Positions 24,698 through 34,411 are shown, counted from the stretch's first letter. The stretch: 64,000 bases of DNA from Lachnospiraceae bacterium (GCA_029053015.1 JAIDHX010000037.1:93526-157525); one strand, 5' to 3'. The notes: generated by a model from the sequence alone, not told the origin. Made by a program: numbers and translations.

Positions 24698-26971
24698 ATG
24701 CAGACATCAGTAATCGGATTTCCCAGAATCGGGACTTTAAGGGAATTAAAGTTTGCTTCTGAGAAATATTTCAGGAAGGAAATTGACACGACAGAGCTTT
24801 TAGAGACTGCAAAAAAATTGCGGGAAACGCATTGGAATACGCAGAAAAAGGCGGGAATTGATTATATTTCCGGCAATGATTTTTCTCATTACGACATGCT
24901 GTTAGATACGGCAGTACTGTTTGACATTGTGCCAAAACGCTATCAGGAATTAAGGCTGTCAAAACTGGATACTTATTTTGCCATGGCGCGCGGTTATCAG
25001 GGATCTTCGGGAGACGTAAAGGCGCTGGCAATGAAAAAATGGTTCAATACCAATTATCATTACATTGTGCCCGAGCTGGAGGACGATACTGTGATTGGAC
25101 TTACGGGAAATAAGCTGTGGGAGGAATATGCGGAGGCCAAAGCGCTTGGCGTGGAAACAAAGCCGGTTGTGATTGGCGCGTACACGCTGCTAAAGCTGTG
25201 CCGGTGTACGGGAAGCAAAAAGGCGGATGATTATGTAGACGCCCTTATCTGCGGATATCAAAAGCTGCTGCAAAAATGCGGGGAGCACCAAATGGCATGG
25301 GTGCAGTTTGACGAACCGGCGCTTGTGCAGGATATGAACGAGGCAGATATAGCGCGCTTTTGCAAAATGTATGAAGGTATCCTGCCGTCCGCAAGGCAGT
25401 GTAATGTATTGCTGCAGACTTATTTCGGCGATGTCAGGGACATTTATGCTGACCTGATAAAGCTGCCATTTGCAGGGATTGGGCTTGATTTTGTGGAAGG
25501 AAAAGAAACTTACAATTTAATCGAAAAATATGGTTTCCCGCAGGATAAGATTTTGTTTGCGGGATTGGTAAACGGAAAAAACATTTGGAAAAATCGTTAT
25601 AAAAACACGTTGCAAACTTTGGACAACCTGCGCGGGAAGGGCATTCAGACTGTATTGTCAACGTCCTGTTCCCTGCTGCATGTGCCCTATACCTTACGTC
25701 ATGAAAAGAAACTGGCGCCGGAATACCTTTCTCATTTTTCCTTTGCAGAGGAAAAACTGACGGAACTGGCAGAATTGAAAACACTTGCCGAATGTGGGGA
25801 CTACAGCGCCAATGCCATTTATCAGCGCAATGAAATGCTTTTTGCGGAAAGCAGAAACTGCGAAAATGCGGAAGTGAAAGAACGCCTTTCCAAAGTAACA
25901 GACAGTGATTATATGCGGCTGCCAAAGCGGAGTGAGCGGCAGAAATTGCAGAAAAAAATACTTGCGCTGCCGGAATTTCCTACCACAACCATCGGTTCTT
26001 TCCCGCAGACGCCGGATGTAAAAGCAAACCGCTCTGCTTACCGCAGGGGTGAAATATCGGAGCAGGAATATGTAGCATTTAACCGGAAAAAAATTGCCGA
26101 GAGCATTGCCTGGCAGGAAGAAATCGGGTTGGATGTACTGGTTCACGGAGAATATGAGAGAAATGACATGGTGGAGTATTTTGGGGAAGCGCTGGGCGGT
26201 TTTCTGTTTACGGAGAAGGCATGGGTGCAGTCCTACGGTACCCGCTGCGTAAAACCGCCCATTGTCTGGGGCGATGTATACAGGGAGAAGCCGATAACGG
26301 TGGAATGGTCCGTCTATGCACAGTCTCAGACAGAAAAAATGATGAAGGGAATGTTGACGGGTCCCGTTACCATATTGAACTGGTCGTTCCCGCGGGAGGA
26401 TATTTCCGTAAAAGAGTCGATTTCCCAGATTGCGCTGGCAATTCGGGATGAAGTGCTGGATTTGGAGAAAAACGGAATCCGCATCATACAGATAGACGAG
26501 GCGGCGCTTCGGGAGAAGCTGCCCCTCAGAAAATCTGACTGGCAGAAAGAGTATCTGGATTTTGCAATTCCTGCTTTCCGTCTGACGCACAGCGGCGTGA
26601 AGCCGGAAACGCAGATTCACACACATATGTGCTACAGCGAGTTTACCGATATTATTCCGGCGATAGACGCCATGGATGCCGATGTTATTACTTTTGAAGC
26701 GTCCCGCTCGGATTTGCAGATATTGGATTCTCTGCGGGAACATCATTTTGAGACGGAGGTCGGTCCCGGCGTGTATGACATCCACTCCCCAAGAGTGCCG
26801 TCTGTGGAGGAGATTACAGCGGCGCTGCAGGTTATGCTCACCAAAATCGACAGAGAAAAATTGTGGATAAATCCCGACTGCGGATTAAAAACGAGAGCTA
26901 TGCCGGAAACGGATGCAAGCCTCAGAAATTTAGTGGAGGCGGCAAAACAGGTAAGGAGCTTTGTACCATAA
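24698..26971 (+). CDS. metE: Cobalamin-independent methionine synthase
   Basis: Cytosolic 757-residue enzyme that transfers the methyl group from 5-methyltetrahydropteroyltri-glutamate to homocysteine. Both halves of the duplicated barrel are present. The C-terminal catalytic half begins near [20 protein letters not shown] and carries the zinc and homocysteine features HTHMCYSEF, then the Glu in FEASRS and the late Cys in NPDCGLKTR. The length is standard. metF follows 23 bases after the stop codon, so the methyl donor and the acceptor step are co-expressed. Confidence 0.97.
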   Translation: MQTSVIGFPRIGTLRELKFASEKYFRKEIDTTELLETAKKLRETHWNTQKKAGIDYISGNDFSHYDMLLDTAVLFDIVPKRYQELRLSKLDTYFAMARGYQGSSGDVKALAMKKWFNTNYHYIVPELEDDTVIGLTGNKLWEEYAEAKALGVETKPVVIGAYTLLKLCRCTGSKKADDYVDALICGYQKLLQKCGEHQMAWVQFDEPALVQDMNEADIARFCKMYEGILPSARQCNVLLQTYFGDVRDIYADLIKLPFAGIGLDFVEGKETYNLIEKYGFPQDKILFAGLVNGKNIWKNRYKNTLQTLDNLRGKGIQTVLSTSCSLLHVPYTLRHEKKLAPEYLSHFSFAEEKLTELAELKTLAECGDYSANAIYQRNEMLFAESRNCENAEVKERLSKVTDSDYMRLPKRSERQKLQKKILALPEFPTTTIGSFPQTPDVKANRSAYRRGEISEQEYVAFNRKKIAESIAWQEEIGLDVLVHGEYERNDMVEYFGEALGGFLFTEKAWVQSYGTRCVKPPIVWGDVYREKPITVEWSVYAQSQTEKMMKGMLTGPVTILNWSFPREDISVKESISQIALAIRDEVLDLEKNGIRIIQIDEAALREKLPLRKSDWQKEYLDFAIPAFRLTHSGVKPETQIHTHMCYSEFTDIIPAIDAMDADVITFEASRSDLQILDSLREHHFETEVGPGVYDIHSPRVPSVEEITAALQVMLTKIDREKLWINPDCGLKTRAMPETDASLRNLVEAAKQVRSFVP

Positions 26972-26994
26972 AATGGTGCAGAAATGAGGGAAAT

Positions 26995-27873
26995 ATGAAA
27001 GTATCAGATATATACGGAAGCAAAAGTTTCCGGAGTCAAAATAAGAAAAGCCTGTCCTTTGAGATTTATCCGCCAAAGAAGGACAGCAGTCTGAAAAACA
27101 TTGATGAAACATTGGCGGTTCTTTGTGAATTAAAACCGGACTATATCAGCGTAACCTTTGGTGCGGGAGGCAGTGCAAACTGCAGCCGCACCATAGAACT
27201 TGCCAGAAAAATCAAATATGAATACCATGTGGAGCCCGTGGTACATTTAACCTGTCTTCATTATGACAAGGCGGAAATCGATGCATTTATAAAAGCGCTG
27301 CATGCAGAAGGAATCCAGAATATCCTTGCCCTCAGAGGAGACAGAAGGGCAGACCTTTTGGAAAAACAGGATTTCAAACATGCTTCCGATTTAATTACGT
27401 ATTTAAAACAAAAGGGGGATTTTTGTCTTTTGGGCGCCTGTTATCCGGAATGCCATCTGGAATCAGACAACAGGGTGAGTGAGATAAAATACATAAAGGA
27501 AAAGGTAAATGCGGGCGCTGAAGTGCTGCTGTCGCAGTTGTTTTTTGACAATGAAATGTTTTTCCGGTTTCTTGAGGACTGCCGGATTGCAGAAGTCAAT
27601 GTGCCGGTGATTCCGGGTATTATTCCGGTCATAAACGCTTCTCAGATAAAAAGAATGGTAACCACATGCGGCGCAACCGTTCCGGAACGTTTTCGGAAGA
27701 TTATAGACAAATATGAAAATAACAGGGAGGCACTGTTTGATGCGGGAATGGCATATGCTTTAAGCCAGATTATTGATTTGCTGGTGAGCGATATAGAAGG
27801 GATCCATTTGTATACCATGAATAACCCGCTTGTCGCAAGAAAGATATGCGAAGGCATACGCAATATCATATAA
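26995..27873 (+). CDS. metF: Methylenetetrahydrofolate reductase
   Basis: FAD-dependent enzyme that reduces 5,10-methylene-THF to 5-methyl-THF, the donor used by MetE. A TIM barrel of 292 residues with the family motifs SFEIYPPKKD, YISVTFGAGGS, HLTCLHYDKAEI and NILALRGDRR. The ATG at 26995 follows a GAGGG site and begins the normal MetF N terminus. A longer open frame into metE is only an extension. No zinc-binding C-terminal extension is present. Confidence 0.95.
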   Translation: MKVSDIYGSKSFRSQNKKSLSFEIYPPKKDSSLKNIDETLAVLCELKPDYISVTFGAGGSANCSRTIELARKIKYEYHVEPVVHLTCLHYDKAEIDAFIKALHAEGIQNILALRGDRRADLLEKQDFKHASDLITYLKQKGDFCLLGACYPECHLESDNRVSEIKYIKEKVNAGAEVLLSQLFFDNEMFFRFLEDCRIAEVNVPVIPGIIPVINASQIKRMVTTCGATVPERFRKIIDKYENNREALFDAGMAYALSQIIDLLVSDIEGIHLYTMNNPLVARKICEGIRNII

Positions 27874-27930
27874 GAAATACCGGCTTTGGCAGAAAGAACC
27901 CCGCCGTTTGGCAGAGAGAATATTTTATGC

Positions 27931-27959
27931 TTGAAATAACGGGGGAATCAGTGTAAAAT
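27931..27959 (+). promoter_or_regulatory. Promoter for hisS-aspS
   Basis: TTGAAA (27931-27936) and TAAAAT (27954-27959) have a 17-base spacer, about 90 bases before the hisS start. Confidence 0.65.
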
Positions 27960-27975
27960 CTTGTAAGAAAAGAAA

Positions 27976-28007
27976 GACGCGCGGCACGAAAAGCGGCGTC
28001 CTCTTTT
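27976..28007 (+). terminator. Hairpin with T-rich tail in the hisS leader
   Basis: GACGC (27976-27980) and GCGTC (27996-28000) enclose a second short GC stem and are followed by CTCTTTT. It lies between the promoter and hisS, so it could act as an attenuator. No T-box features were found. Confidence 0.4.
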
Positions 28008-28049
28008 CAAAACAGAAAATGCCGTTTGTACGGCAGAATGAGAGGATTT

Positions 28050-29309
28050 ATGGCACTGAAAAAGAAACCGGTCAACGGCATGAGGGATATTCTGCCTGCG
28101 GAGATGCAAATCAGGGACTATGTGACAGGCGTGATAAAGGATACCTACAGAAGCTTTGGCTTTACGCCGATAGAGACGCCCTGTGTGGAAGACATTGCGA
28201 ACTTAAGCAGCAAGCAGGGCGGGGAAAATGAAAAACTGATATTCAAGATTTTAAAGAGGGGAGAAAAGTTAAAGCTTGCGGAAGCGGAAAAGGAAAACGA
28301 TTTGACGGACAGCGGGCTGCGCTATGATTTGACGGTGCCGCTGGTTCGTTTTTATTCCAACAATGCCGCCAGCCTGCCCAATCCCTTTAAGGCGCTGCAG
28401 ATAGGCAATGTGTGGCGGGCGGACAGGCCGCAGAGAGGACGCTACCGTCAGTTTATGCAGTGTGACATCGATATTCTGGGGGAGGCTTCCAACCTTGCGG
28501 AGATAGAGCTGATACTGGCGACGACCACGACGCTCAGCAGGCTTGGCTTTGACAATTTCCAGATTCGGATAAACGACAGGCGGATACTGAAGGCGATGGC
28601 GGCATATGCAGGTTTTTCTGAGGATGTGTATGACAGTGTGTTTATCACGCTGGATAAAATGGACAAGATCGGCATAGACGGCGTGAAGGAAGAGCTTTTG
28701 CAGGAAGGCTTTTCTGCGGCAGTCTGTGAGAAGTATCTGGAGTTGTTCGAAAAGGTGCGGGGGACGGAGGACGGCGTCCTGTACTTAAAGGAGCTGCTTG
28801 GAGACTATCTGGAAAAAGAGGTTATGGATTCCTTTTCGGAAATCATAGACAGCGTAAACGCCAACAAAGAAGATACGTTTGCGTTGGTATTTGACCCCAC
28901 GCTGGTGCGGGGAATGGGCTATTATACCGGCACTATTTTTGAAATCGCAATGCCGGAATTCGGCGGAAGCTGCGGCGGCGGTGGAAGATATGATGAGATG
29001 GTGGGCAAATTTACCGGCAGTAACGTGCCTGCCTGCGGTTTTTCCATCGGCTTTGAGAGAATCGTCCTGCTGCTTACGGAAAAGGGCTTTCAGGTGCCGG
29101 AGACATTGAAAAAGACAGCCTTTCTGATTGAAAAAGGCGTTGCGGGCGATATGCTGAACGAGGTGATTGCCGAGGCGAACGCGGAGCGGAAAAAGGGCAG
29201 GCAGGTGCTGACGGTCCGCATGAACAAGAACAAGAAATTCCAAAAGGAGCAGCTTATGGCAGAGGGCTATGAGGAATTTAAGGAATTTTATAAAAATCCG
29301 CTGAAATAG
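28050..29309 (+). CDS. hisS: Histidyl-tRNA synthetase
   Basis: Class II aminoacyl-tRNA synthetase of 419 residues. Motif 2 is in IGNVWRADRPQRGRYRQFMQCDIDI, and the His-specific signatures are LVRGMGYYTGTIFE and GGGRYDEM. Motif 3 is in ACGFSIGFERI, and the C-terminal anticodon-binding domain follows. The ATG at 28050 follows AGAGGA; two upstream in-frame ATG codons lack a site. It is followed 12 bases later by aspS, the usual Firmicutes pair. Confidence 0.96.
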   Translation: MALKKKPVNGMRDILPAEMQIRDYVTGVIKDTYRSFGFTPIETPCVEDIANLSSKQGGENEKLIFKILKRGEKLKLAEAEKENDLTDSGLRYDLTVPLVRFYSNNAASLPNPFKALQIGNVWRADRPQRGRYRQFMQCDIDILGEASNLAEIELILATTTTLSRLGFDNFQIRINDRRILKAMAAYAGFSEDVYDSVFITLDKMDKIGIDGVKEELLQEGFSAAVCEKYLELFEKVRGTEDGVLYLKELLGDYLEKEVMDSFSEIIDSVNANKEDTFALVFDPTLVRGMGYYTGTIFEIAMPEFGGSCGGGGRYDEMVGKFTGSNVPACGFSIGFERIVLLLTEKGFQVPETLKKTAFLIEKGVAGDMLNEVIAEANAERKKGRQVLTVRMNKNKKFQKEQLMAEGYEEFKEFYKNPLK

Positions 29310-29321
29310 GGAGGTAAATAT

Positions 29322-31124
29322 ATGTCTGAGACAATGAAGGGATTAAAACGTACGCACCGCTGCGGCGAACTGTCCGCCGCCAATGTGGGAGAAAATGTTA
29401 CCGTCATGGGCTGGGTGCAGAAGCAGAGAAACAAGGGTGGAATCATATTTGTGGATTTGCGTGACCGTGCCGGGATTTTGCAGGTGATTTTTGAGGAGAG
29501 CGACTGTGGAACGGAGAATTTTGCAAAGGCGGAAAAGCTGCGCAGTGAATTCGTGATTGCCGTGACGGGACGCGTGGAGAAGAGAGCCGCTGCCGCCAAT
29601 GAAAATCTGGCGACGGGGGAGATTGAGGTACGCGCAGAGTCCCTGCGGATTCTGTCCGAGGCGGAAACGCCGCCCTTCCCCATAGAAGCTGAGAGCAAGA
29701 CGAAGGAGGAACTTCGCCTGAAATACCGCTATCTTGATTTGCGCAGACCTGAACTGCAGAGGAATCTGATGCTGCGCAGTCAGATTACGACTACCATCAG
29801 GAGCTTTCTGACAGGAGAAGGCTTTCTGGAGATTGAGACGCCCATGCTGACCAAATCCACGCCGGAGGGCGCAAGGGATTATCTGGTGCCGAGCCGCGTG
29901 CATCCCGGGAATTTTTATGCGCTGCCGCAGTCTCCCCAGATATTTAAGCAGCTTTTGATGTGTTCCGGCTATGACCGTTATTTCCAGATCGCAAGATGTT
30001 TTCGAGATGAGGATTTGCGCGCTGACAGACAACCCGAGTTTACGCAGGTGGATATGGAGCTTTCCTTTGTCGATGTGGACGATGTTATCGACGCGACGGA
30101 GAGAATGGTACAGCGGGTATGCCGCGATGCCATCGGCGTAGAGGTAAATCTGCCGATGAAGCGTATGACTTGGAAGGAAGCAATGGAGCGTTTTGGTTCA
30201 GACAAGCCGGATACCCGCTTTGGCATGGAACTGAATGATGTGTCCGAAGTGGTAAAGGGCTGCGGTTTCGGCGTATTTACGGGCGCACTGGAAAACGGCG
30301 GTTCTGTGCGCGGCATCAACGTGAAGGGACAGGCAGAAATGCCCCGAAAGAAAATAGATGCCCTGACGGAGTTTGCCAAGGGTTACGGTGCAAAGGGACT
30401 TGCCTATTTGTCCGTACAGCCCGACGGTACTTATAAATCTTCCTTTGCCAAATTTATGACTGAAGAGGAGCTTTCCGCGCTTGTGAGCGCCATGAAGGGC
30501 GAAAAGGGCGACTTACTCTTATTTGCGGCGGATAAAAATAATATTGTATACAGTGTGCTGGGTGCGCTGCGTGTGGAACTGGCAAAGCAGCTTGAACTGA
30601 TAGACAACAGCAGGTTTGACTTTTTGTGGGTAACGGAGTTCCCGCTTTTAGAGTGGAGCGAGGAGGAAAACCGTTTTGTTGCCATGCATCATCCTTTTAC
30701 CATGCCCATGGAAGAGGATTTGCCCCTTATCGACACGGATCCCGGCAAGGTTCGCGCCAAGGCATATGACATCGTGTTAAACGGCGTGGAACTGGGCGGC
30801 GGCAGCGTGAGAATTTTCCAGCCCGATGTACAGGAAAAGATGTTTGAGGCGCTGGGCTTCACAAAGGAATCGGCGTATGAGCGTTTCGGCTTTTTGATTA
30901 ATGCGTTTAAGTACGGCGTACCGCCCCATGCAGGGCTGGCAATCGGTCTGGACCGCTTTGTCATGCTGCTGGTAAAGGCGGATAATATAAGGGAGGTTAT
31001 CGCCTTCCCCAAGGTGAAGGACGCTTCCTGCCTGATGAGCGAAGCGCCGAATGTGGTGGATGACATTCAGCTTGAGGAACTTAAAATCAGACTGGATGTG
31101 AAAGAGGACGAAGAAACGTGCTGA
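29322..31124 (+). CDS. aspS: Aspartyl-tRNA synthetase
   Basis: Class IIb synthetase of 600 residues. The N-terminal OB-fold binds the anticodon (VTVMGWVQKQRNKGGIIFVDLRDR). The catalytic domain has FLEIETPMLTKSTPEGARDY and the motif 2 region CFRDEDLRADRQPEFTQVDME, a bacterial GAD insertion domain, and motif 3 GLAIGLDRFVMLL. The length is typical of bacterial AspRS. Whether it discriminates tRNA-Asp from tRNA-Asn cannot be told. The PPTase gene starts inside its last codons. Confidence 0.96.
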   Translation: MSETMKGLKRTHRCGELSAANVGENVTVMGWVQKQRNKGGIIFVDLRDRAGILQVIFEESDCGTENFAKAEKLRSEFVIAVTGRVEKRAAAANENLATGEIEVRAESLRILSEAETPPFPIEAESKTKEELRLKYRYLDLRRPELQRNLMLRSQITTTIRSFLTGEGFLEIETPMLTKSTPEGARDYLVPSRVHPGNFYALPQSPQIFKQLLMCSGYDRYFQIARCFRDEDLRADRQPEFTQVDMELSFVDVDDVIDATERMVQRVCRDAIGVEVNLPMKRMTWKEAMERFGSDKPDTRFGMELNDVSEVVKGCGFGVFTGALENGGSVRGINVKGQAEMPRKKIDALTEFAKGYGAKGLAYLSVQPDGTYKSSFAKFMTEEELSALVSAMKGEKGDLLLFAADKNNIVYSVLGALRVELAKQLELIDNSRFDFLWVTEFPLLEWSEEENRFVAMHHPFTMPMEEDLPLIDTDPGKVRAKAYDIVLNGVELGGGSVRIFQPDVQEKMFEALGFTKESAYERFGFLINAFKYGVPPHAGLAIGLDRFVMLLVKADNIREVIAFPKVKDASCLMSEAPNVVDDIQLEELKIRLDVKEDEETC

Positions 31125-31837
31125 AGCTGTATTTGATGGAGGCAGAGCCGTTATTTGCTGCAGAGAACCGCGCACGGGCGCAGGCGCTTGTGGAGAAAGA
31201 GAGAAGCAGGCGGGCGGCAGACGGGAAGCAGGAGAGCGCACAGGCATTAAGCCTTGCGGCAGGACTGCTCCTTGCCTATGCGGTTTTGCAGGCGGAGAAG
31301 CAGGCGGCGGGCGGCAAAGCCTTGTGTGAATGTAAGGAAGAAAAAATAAATCCGGTGTATGTGTCCGTGGAGGAAGCGATAGCCGAATTGCAGGGCAGAA
31401 AGCCGGTAGAAATAGTGAAAGCCCCGGGAGGAAAGCCATCGCTTCCAGATTCCCGGGGGCTTTTCTTTAACCTGTCCCATTCCGGCGCATATGCGGCATG
31501 CGCCATTTCCGACAGGGAGGTGGGGCTGGATATCCAGCAGTGCAAAAAGGCGGTTAGGCCCGCTGTTTTGGACCGGGTTCTGCATGAAATGGAAAAAGAT
31601 TGTTGCGCCGGATTGTCCGAAGAAGAGAAAGCGGCTTTCTTTTTCAGGATTTGGGCGGCGAAGGAGGCGTATGTAAAATGTACGGGGGAAGGACTTGCCA
31701 AAAGATTTTCAGCGCTTCTTGCCGACTGGGAGAGCGGCAGCGTGACTGATACGGAGAAAGGCATAAGAAGAAAGCTTTATTCGGCAGAAGCGCCTGCCGG
31801 ATATATAATTGCCGTTTGTACGGAGATTAAAATTTAA
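31118..31837 (+). CDS. 4'-phosphopantetheinyl transferase (Sfp-like)
   Basis: A 239-residue enzyme of the Sfp/Gsp group that attaches the phosphopantetheine arm of CoA to carrier proteins. The magnesium and CoA motifs are visible: VGLDIQQCKK in the middle and FRIWAAKEAYVKCTGEGL near the C terminus, with FNLSHSGAYAACAI before them. It starts at a GTG that overlaps the aspS stop codon, so it is translated by coupling. No polyketide or peptide synthetase is in the window. The target may be a distant cluster or ACP of fatty-acid synthesis. Confidence 0.87.
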   Translation: MLKLYLMEAEPLFAAENRARAQALVEKERSRRAADGKQESAQALSLAAGLLLAYAVLQAEKQAAGGKALCECKEEKINPVYVSVEEAIAELQGRKPVEIVKAPGGKPSLPDSRGLFFNLSHSGAYAACAISDREVGLDIQQCKKAVRPAVLDRVLHEMEKDCCAGLSEEEKAAFFFRIWAAKEAYVKCTGEGLAKRFSALLADWESGSVTDTEKGIRRKLYSAEAPAGYIIAVCTEIKI

Positions 31838-31938
31838 CAAAAAAGTACGACAGATTTTACCTGTTCCTGCATATACTTATAGCATGATCGTTTGAACCGC
31901 CGTTGGCGTGCAGACAGGAATATGAAGGAATTGTGTAA

Positions 31939-32616
31939 ATGATGGAAACAAAGAAAGAAGCAGCCGATGAGGAGCTTTTGCGGCTGCAGAAGGAAATGGA
32001 GCAGATACGCTTCCGGTATCTCTATGAGAGCGCAGTGCGAAGCGTGATGGAGATTACAAGGCGGGAGGCTGTCGGACTGGAAAATGCTTTTAACCGTGAA
32101 ATTTTAAGCAGTTTAAGCGGCAGAATCAAAACGCCGGAGAGTATAGAGAGAAAGCTGGAAAAAAAGGGATGTAAGGTAAATCTGGAAACGGCAAGGACAA
32201 AACTTAACGATATAGCGGGCGTCAGGGCTGCCTGCTTTTTCCTGGATGACGTGTATGAGCTGGCAAAGCGGTTGAAGAGACAGGACGGATTTCGCGTGCT
32301 TAAGGAGAAAAATTATATTGAAAACCCTAAGGCAAGCGGCTATAAAAGTCTGCACCTGATTGTGGAGGTACCGGTGCCAGTGCCTGAGGAAAAAGCAGTA
32401 AAGCAGGGCGGCAGTGCTTCGGAACCGGTCAGGGTGGAGGTGCAGCTCCGCACGCTGGCAATGGATTTCTGGGCGCGGCTGGATCACAGACTCTGCTACA
32501 AAAAAGATGTAAAGGCGGCAAAAAATGTCCAGAAGGACTTGCGTAAGTATGCGGAAATCATTGCAAGGGTGGATGTGCAGATGCTGAGCCTCAGAAACAG
32601 AATCGATGCCATATAG
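31939..32616 (+). CDS. Small alarmone synthetase (RelP/RelQ-like GTP pyrophosphokinase)
   Basis: A single-domain 225-residue RelA/SpoT synthetase without HD, TGS or ACT domains. Motifs fit the family: IESIERKLEKKGC-like substrate helix, DIAGVRAACFFLDDVYELAKRL, NYIENPKASGYKSLHLIVEVP and VEVQLRTLAMDFWARLDHRLCYK. It would add pyrophosphate to GDP/GTP independently of ribosomes. It complements the long Rel enzyme at 16250, which also supplies the hydrolase. Its own upstream region of about 100 bases has no convincing promoter. Confidence 0.88.
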   Translation: MMETKKEAADEELLRLQKEMEQIRFRYLYESAVRSVMEITRREAVGLENAFNREILSSLSGRIKTPESIERKLEKKGCKVNLETARTKLNDIAGVRAACFFLDDVYELAKRLKRQDGFRVLKEKNYIENPKASGYKSLHLIVEVPVPVPEEKAVKQGGSASEPVRVEVQLRTLAMDFWARLDHRLCYKKDVKAAKNVQKDLRKYAEIIARVDVQMLSLRNRIDAI

Positions 32617-32681
32617 AAGATTTCGTTACGAAAATCGGTTATTTTGATACAAGTCCATTCCATTGAAAGTCGGGATGCGGG

Positions 32682-32687
32682 TATAAT
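32682..32687 (+). promoter_or_regulatory. Possible -10 element for the YG-repeat protein
   Basis: TATAAT 77 bases ahead of the ATG at 32765. No good -35 at standard spacing, so support is weak. Confidence 0.3.
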
Positions 32688-32764
32688 TGAGAAAGCAAAG
32701 AAATTTTTGCAGCACGTGCGCAGTATGCACGGCGATTTTCAATTTGGAAGGGCAGGATTATCTT

Positions 32765-33676
32765 ATGACAGTTTCATCGGTAAGTTTTCAGAATGTGATT
32801 GACAGGATGAGCCGGATCAGCTCTCTGAACGTAAGAAACAATACGACTGTCAGCAGAAACACATCTGTAGGGAAGAGCGCCGGTACGCAGAAAAGCGCGC
32901 CCACCCAAAAAACGACAGGTATAACGGGGAGCAGAAGTGCCCAGCGGACAGGAAACAGCAGTCTGCGTGTAAGCAATGCGCAGAAGACGGGAGCCGGATT
33001 CAGAAAGATTGCAGAAAAGCTGCAGAACACTGACTGGAGCCGTGATTACAGGTTTTCTAAAAAAAAGGAGCTGCAGAATAACGTGCGCACCTTTGCGGAG
33101 GAGTACAACAAGCTTTTGTCAGGCGTGAAAAACGTATCGGACGGCGCAGGCGGTACTTACGGCAGCAGATTTACGCAGTTACTGCGGGACAATAAAGAGG
33201 CGCTTTCCGGGATAGGCTTGGAATTGGGGACGGACGGTACGCTTTCCGTCAACAGCAAAACCTTAAAAAAGGCAAAGGCGGACGATTTTGAAGCCGTATT
33301 TAAAGGCGCGGACAGCGTTGCGGGGAAAGCGGCGGTAAACAGCATATATGCGGAGGCGCAGAGCATGCTCTCCGGTGTGGGAAAGCTGTACGGCTACGGT
33401 TCGCCATACGGGACATACGGTTTGGGAGCTCTTGGGACATATGGTTTGGGTAACCTTGGAGCATACGGTCTGGGTGCGCTTGGCGCATATGGGCTTGGCA
33501 GTGCGGACTTAAGTTCCATGGCGATTGGTAATTACGGGCTTCAGAACGGCTCTATTTTAAGCTATGGTCTCGGCGGATACGGGTACGGCGCATATGGCTA
33601 TGGTACATCGGGCTTAAACAGCCTTTATGCGGCACTGTCTTCTTATGCCGGCAGATATATCGATACGCAGTTGTAA
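32765..33676 (+). CDS. Unknown protein with a FliD-C-like middle region and a Tyr/Gly/Leu repeat tail
   Basis: A 303-residue protein with no signal peptide or membrane segment. Residues 1-85 are Ser/Thr/Asn/Arg-rich and probably disordered. The middle (about 85-205) has the pattern NNVRTFAEEYNKLLSGVKNV, then SGIGLELGTDGTLSVNSKTLKKA, which resembles the C-terminal domain of the flagellar cap protein FliD. The tail (about 210-290) is Tyr/Gly/Leu-rich with four 8-residue units. No flagellar genes are in the window, so it is not an ordinary FliD. It may be a cell-surface or coat-associated structural protein. The ATG at 32765 has a GGAAGGGCAGGA site. The LytTR regulator follows 36 bases downstream. 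Function unknown. Confidence 0.75.
   Translation: MTVSSVSFQNVIDRMSRISSLNVRNNTTVSRNTSVGKSAGTQKSAPTQKTTGITGSRSAQRTGNSSLRVSNAQKTGAGFRKIAEKLQNTDWSRDYRFSKKKELQNNVRTFAEEYNKLLSGVKNVSDGAGGTYGSRFTQLLRDNKEALSGIGLELGTDGTLSVNSKTLKKAKADDFEAVFKGADSVAGKAAVNSIYAEAQSMLSGVGKLYGYGSPYGTYGLGALGTYGLGNLGAYGLGALGAYGLGSADLSSMAIGNYGLQNGSILSYGLGGYGYGAYGYGTSGLNSLYAALSSYAGRYIDTQL
33410..33505 (+). repeat. In-frame repeat, four 24-bp units in the YG-rich tail
   Basis: The four units encode GTYGLGAL, GTYGLGNL, GAYGLGAL and GAYGLGSA in tandem. Codon differences between units show that the repeat is under protein-level selection rather than newly duplicated. Confidence 0.9.
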
Positions 33677-33712
33677 AATATAAGGGCGGCTCTGCCGCAC
33701 GGGAGGCGGCAA

Positions 33713-34402
33713 ATGATAAAAATTTCGGTTGTCGATGACGATGCATTATTCGGGAAAAATGTGACCGGATTGATAGAAGAATGTGCGCCGGAGCATGTCA
33801 AGACAGCTTTTTTTCAGAGTGGCAGGGCATTTTTGGAACAGGGGGCCGATACGGATATTCTGTTTCTGGACATTTCCATGCCGGATATGAGCGGAATGGA
33901 ACTGGCGCTTGCGCTGAAGGAAAAGAGGAAGCGCCCTGTGGTGGTCTTTCTGACCGGGATGCCGGAATATGTCTATGATGCGTTTGAGGCGGAAGCGGCA
34001 GGCTATCTGTTAAAGCCGGTGGAGAAGGACAAGCTGAAGCAGGTTTTAAACAGGGTTGTAGGGCGGATTCATGAGACGGAAAAGGAAGGTTCTCTTCTCA
34101 TTAAAAACGGGGGAGTGGTGCACAAAGTTGTGCCGGAGGATATTCTGTATGTGGAAAATCAGGGGCGGAAGCTGGTTTTTCACACGAAAGAGGGCATGTT
34201 TTCCTGCTATGGAAAGATGGAAGAATATGAAAAGCGGCTTCCCGCTTACTTTTTCAGATGCCACAGAGGATATTTGATATCTTTGAAAGAAGTGTCTTCC
34301 TATGACAGGATATCTGTGGTATTATCAAACGGAGAAACGGTGCTTATGGCAAAACAGAGATATGAGGCCTTTTTACAGGCCGTCGTAGACTGGCTGAAAT
34401 AG
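33713..34402 (+). CDS. LytTR-family response regulator
   Basis: Two-domain protein of 229 residues. The receiver domain (about 1-120) has the acidic pocket VVDDDALF, the phosphoacceptor in LFLDISMPDMSG, and the Lys in GYLLKPVEKD. A LytTR DNA-binding domain (about 130-229, with ILYVENQGRKLVFHTKEG and FFRCHRGYLISLKEV) follows. It is paired with the GHKL sensor kinase 9 bases downstream, as in AgrA/VirR-type systems. Targets are not known; direct repeats typical of LytTR sites were not found nearby. Confidence 0.92.
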   Translation: MIKISVVDDDALFGKNVTGLIEECAPEHVKTAFFQSGRAFLEQGADTDILFLDISMPDMSGMELALALKEKRKRPVVVFLTGMPEYVYDAFEAEAAGYLLKPVEKDKLKQVLNRVVGRIHETEKEGSLLIKNGGVVHKVVPEDILYVENQGRKLVFHTKEGMFSCYGKMEEYEKRLPAYFFRCHRGYLISLKEVSSYDRISVVLSNGETVLMAKQRYEAFLQAVVDWLK

Positions 34403-34411
34403 GGAGAGTGT

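Noticed and set aside
25694..26785. 363-codon open frame on the minus strand
   Set aside because: It lies wholly inside metE, is antisense to it, and its translation is Arg/Phe/His-rich without domain logic. It is a shadow of the metE codons.
27874..28049. T-box leader upstream of hisS
   Set aside because: The predicted transcript start leaves less than 100 bases of leader, and no T-box sequence or antiterminator was seen; only a small hairpin.
33391..33600. CRISPR-like repeat
   Set aside because: The repeat units are tandem without unique spacers and keep a reading frame, so it is a coding repeat. No other CRISPR-like array was found.
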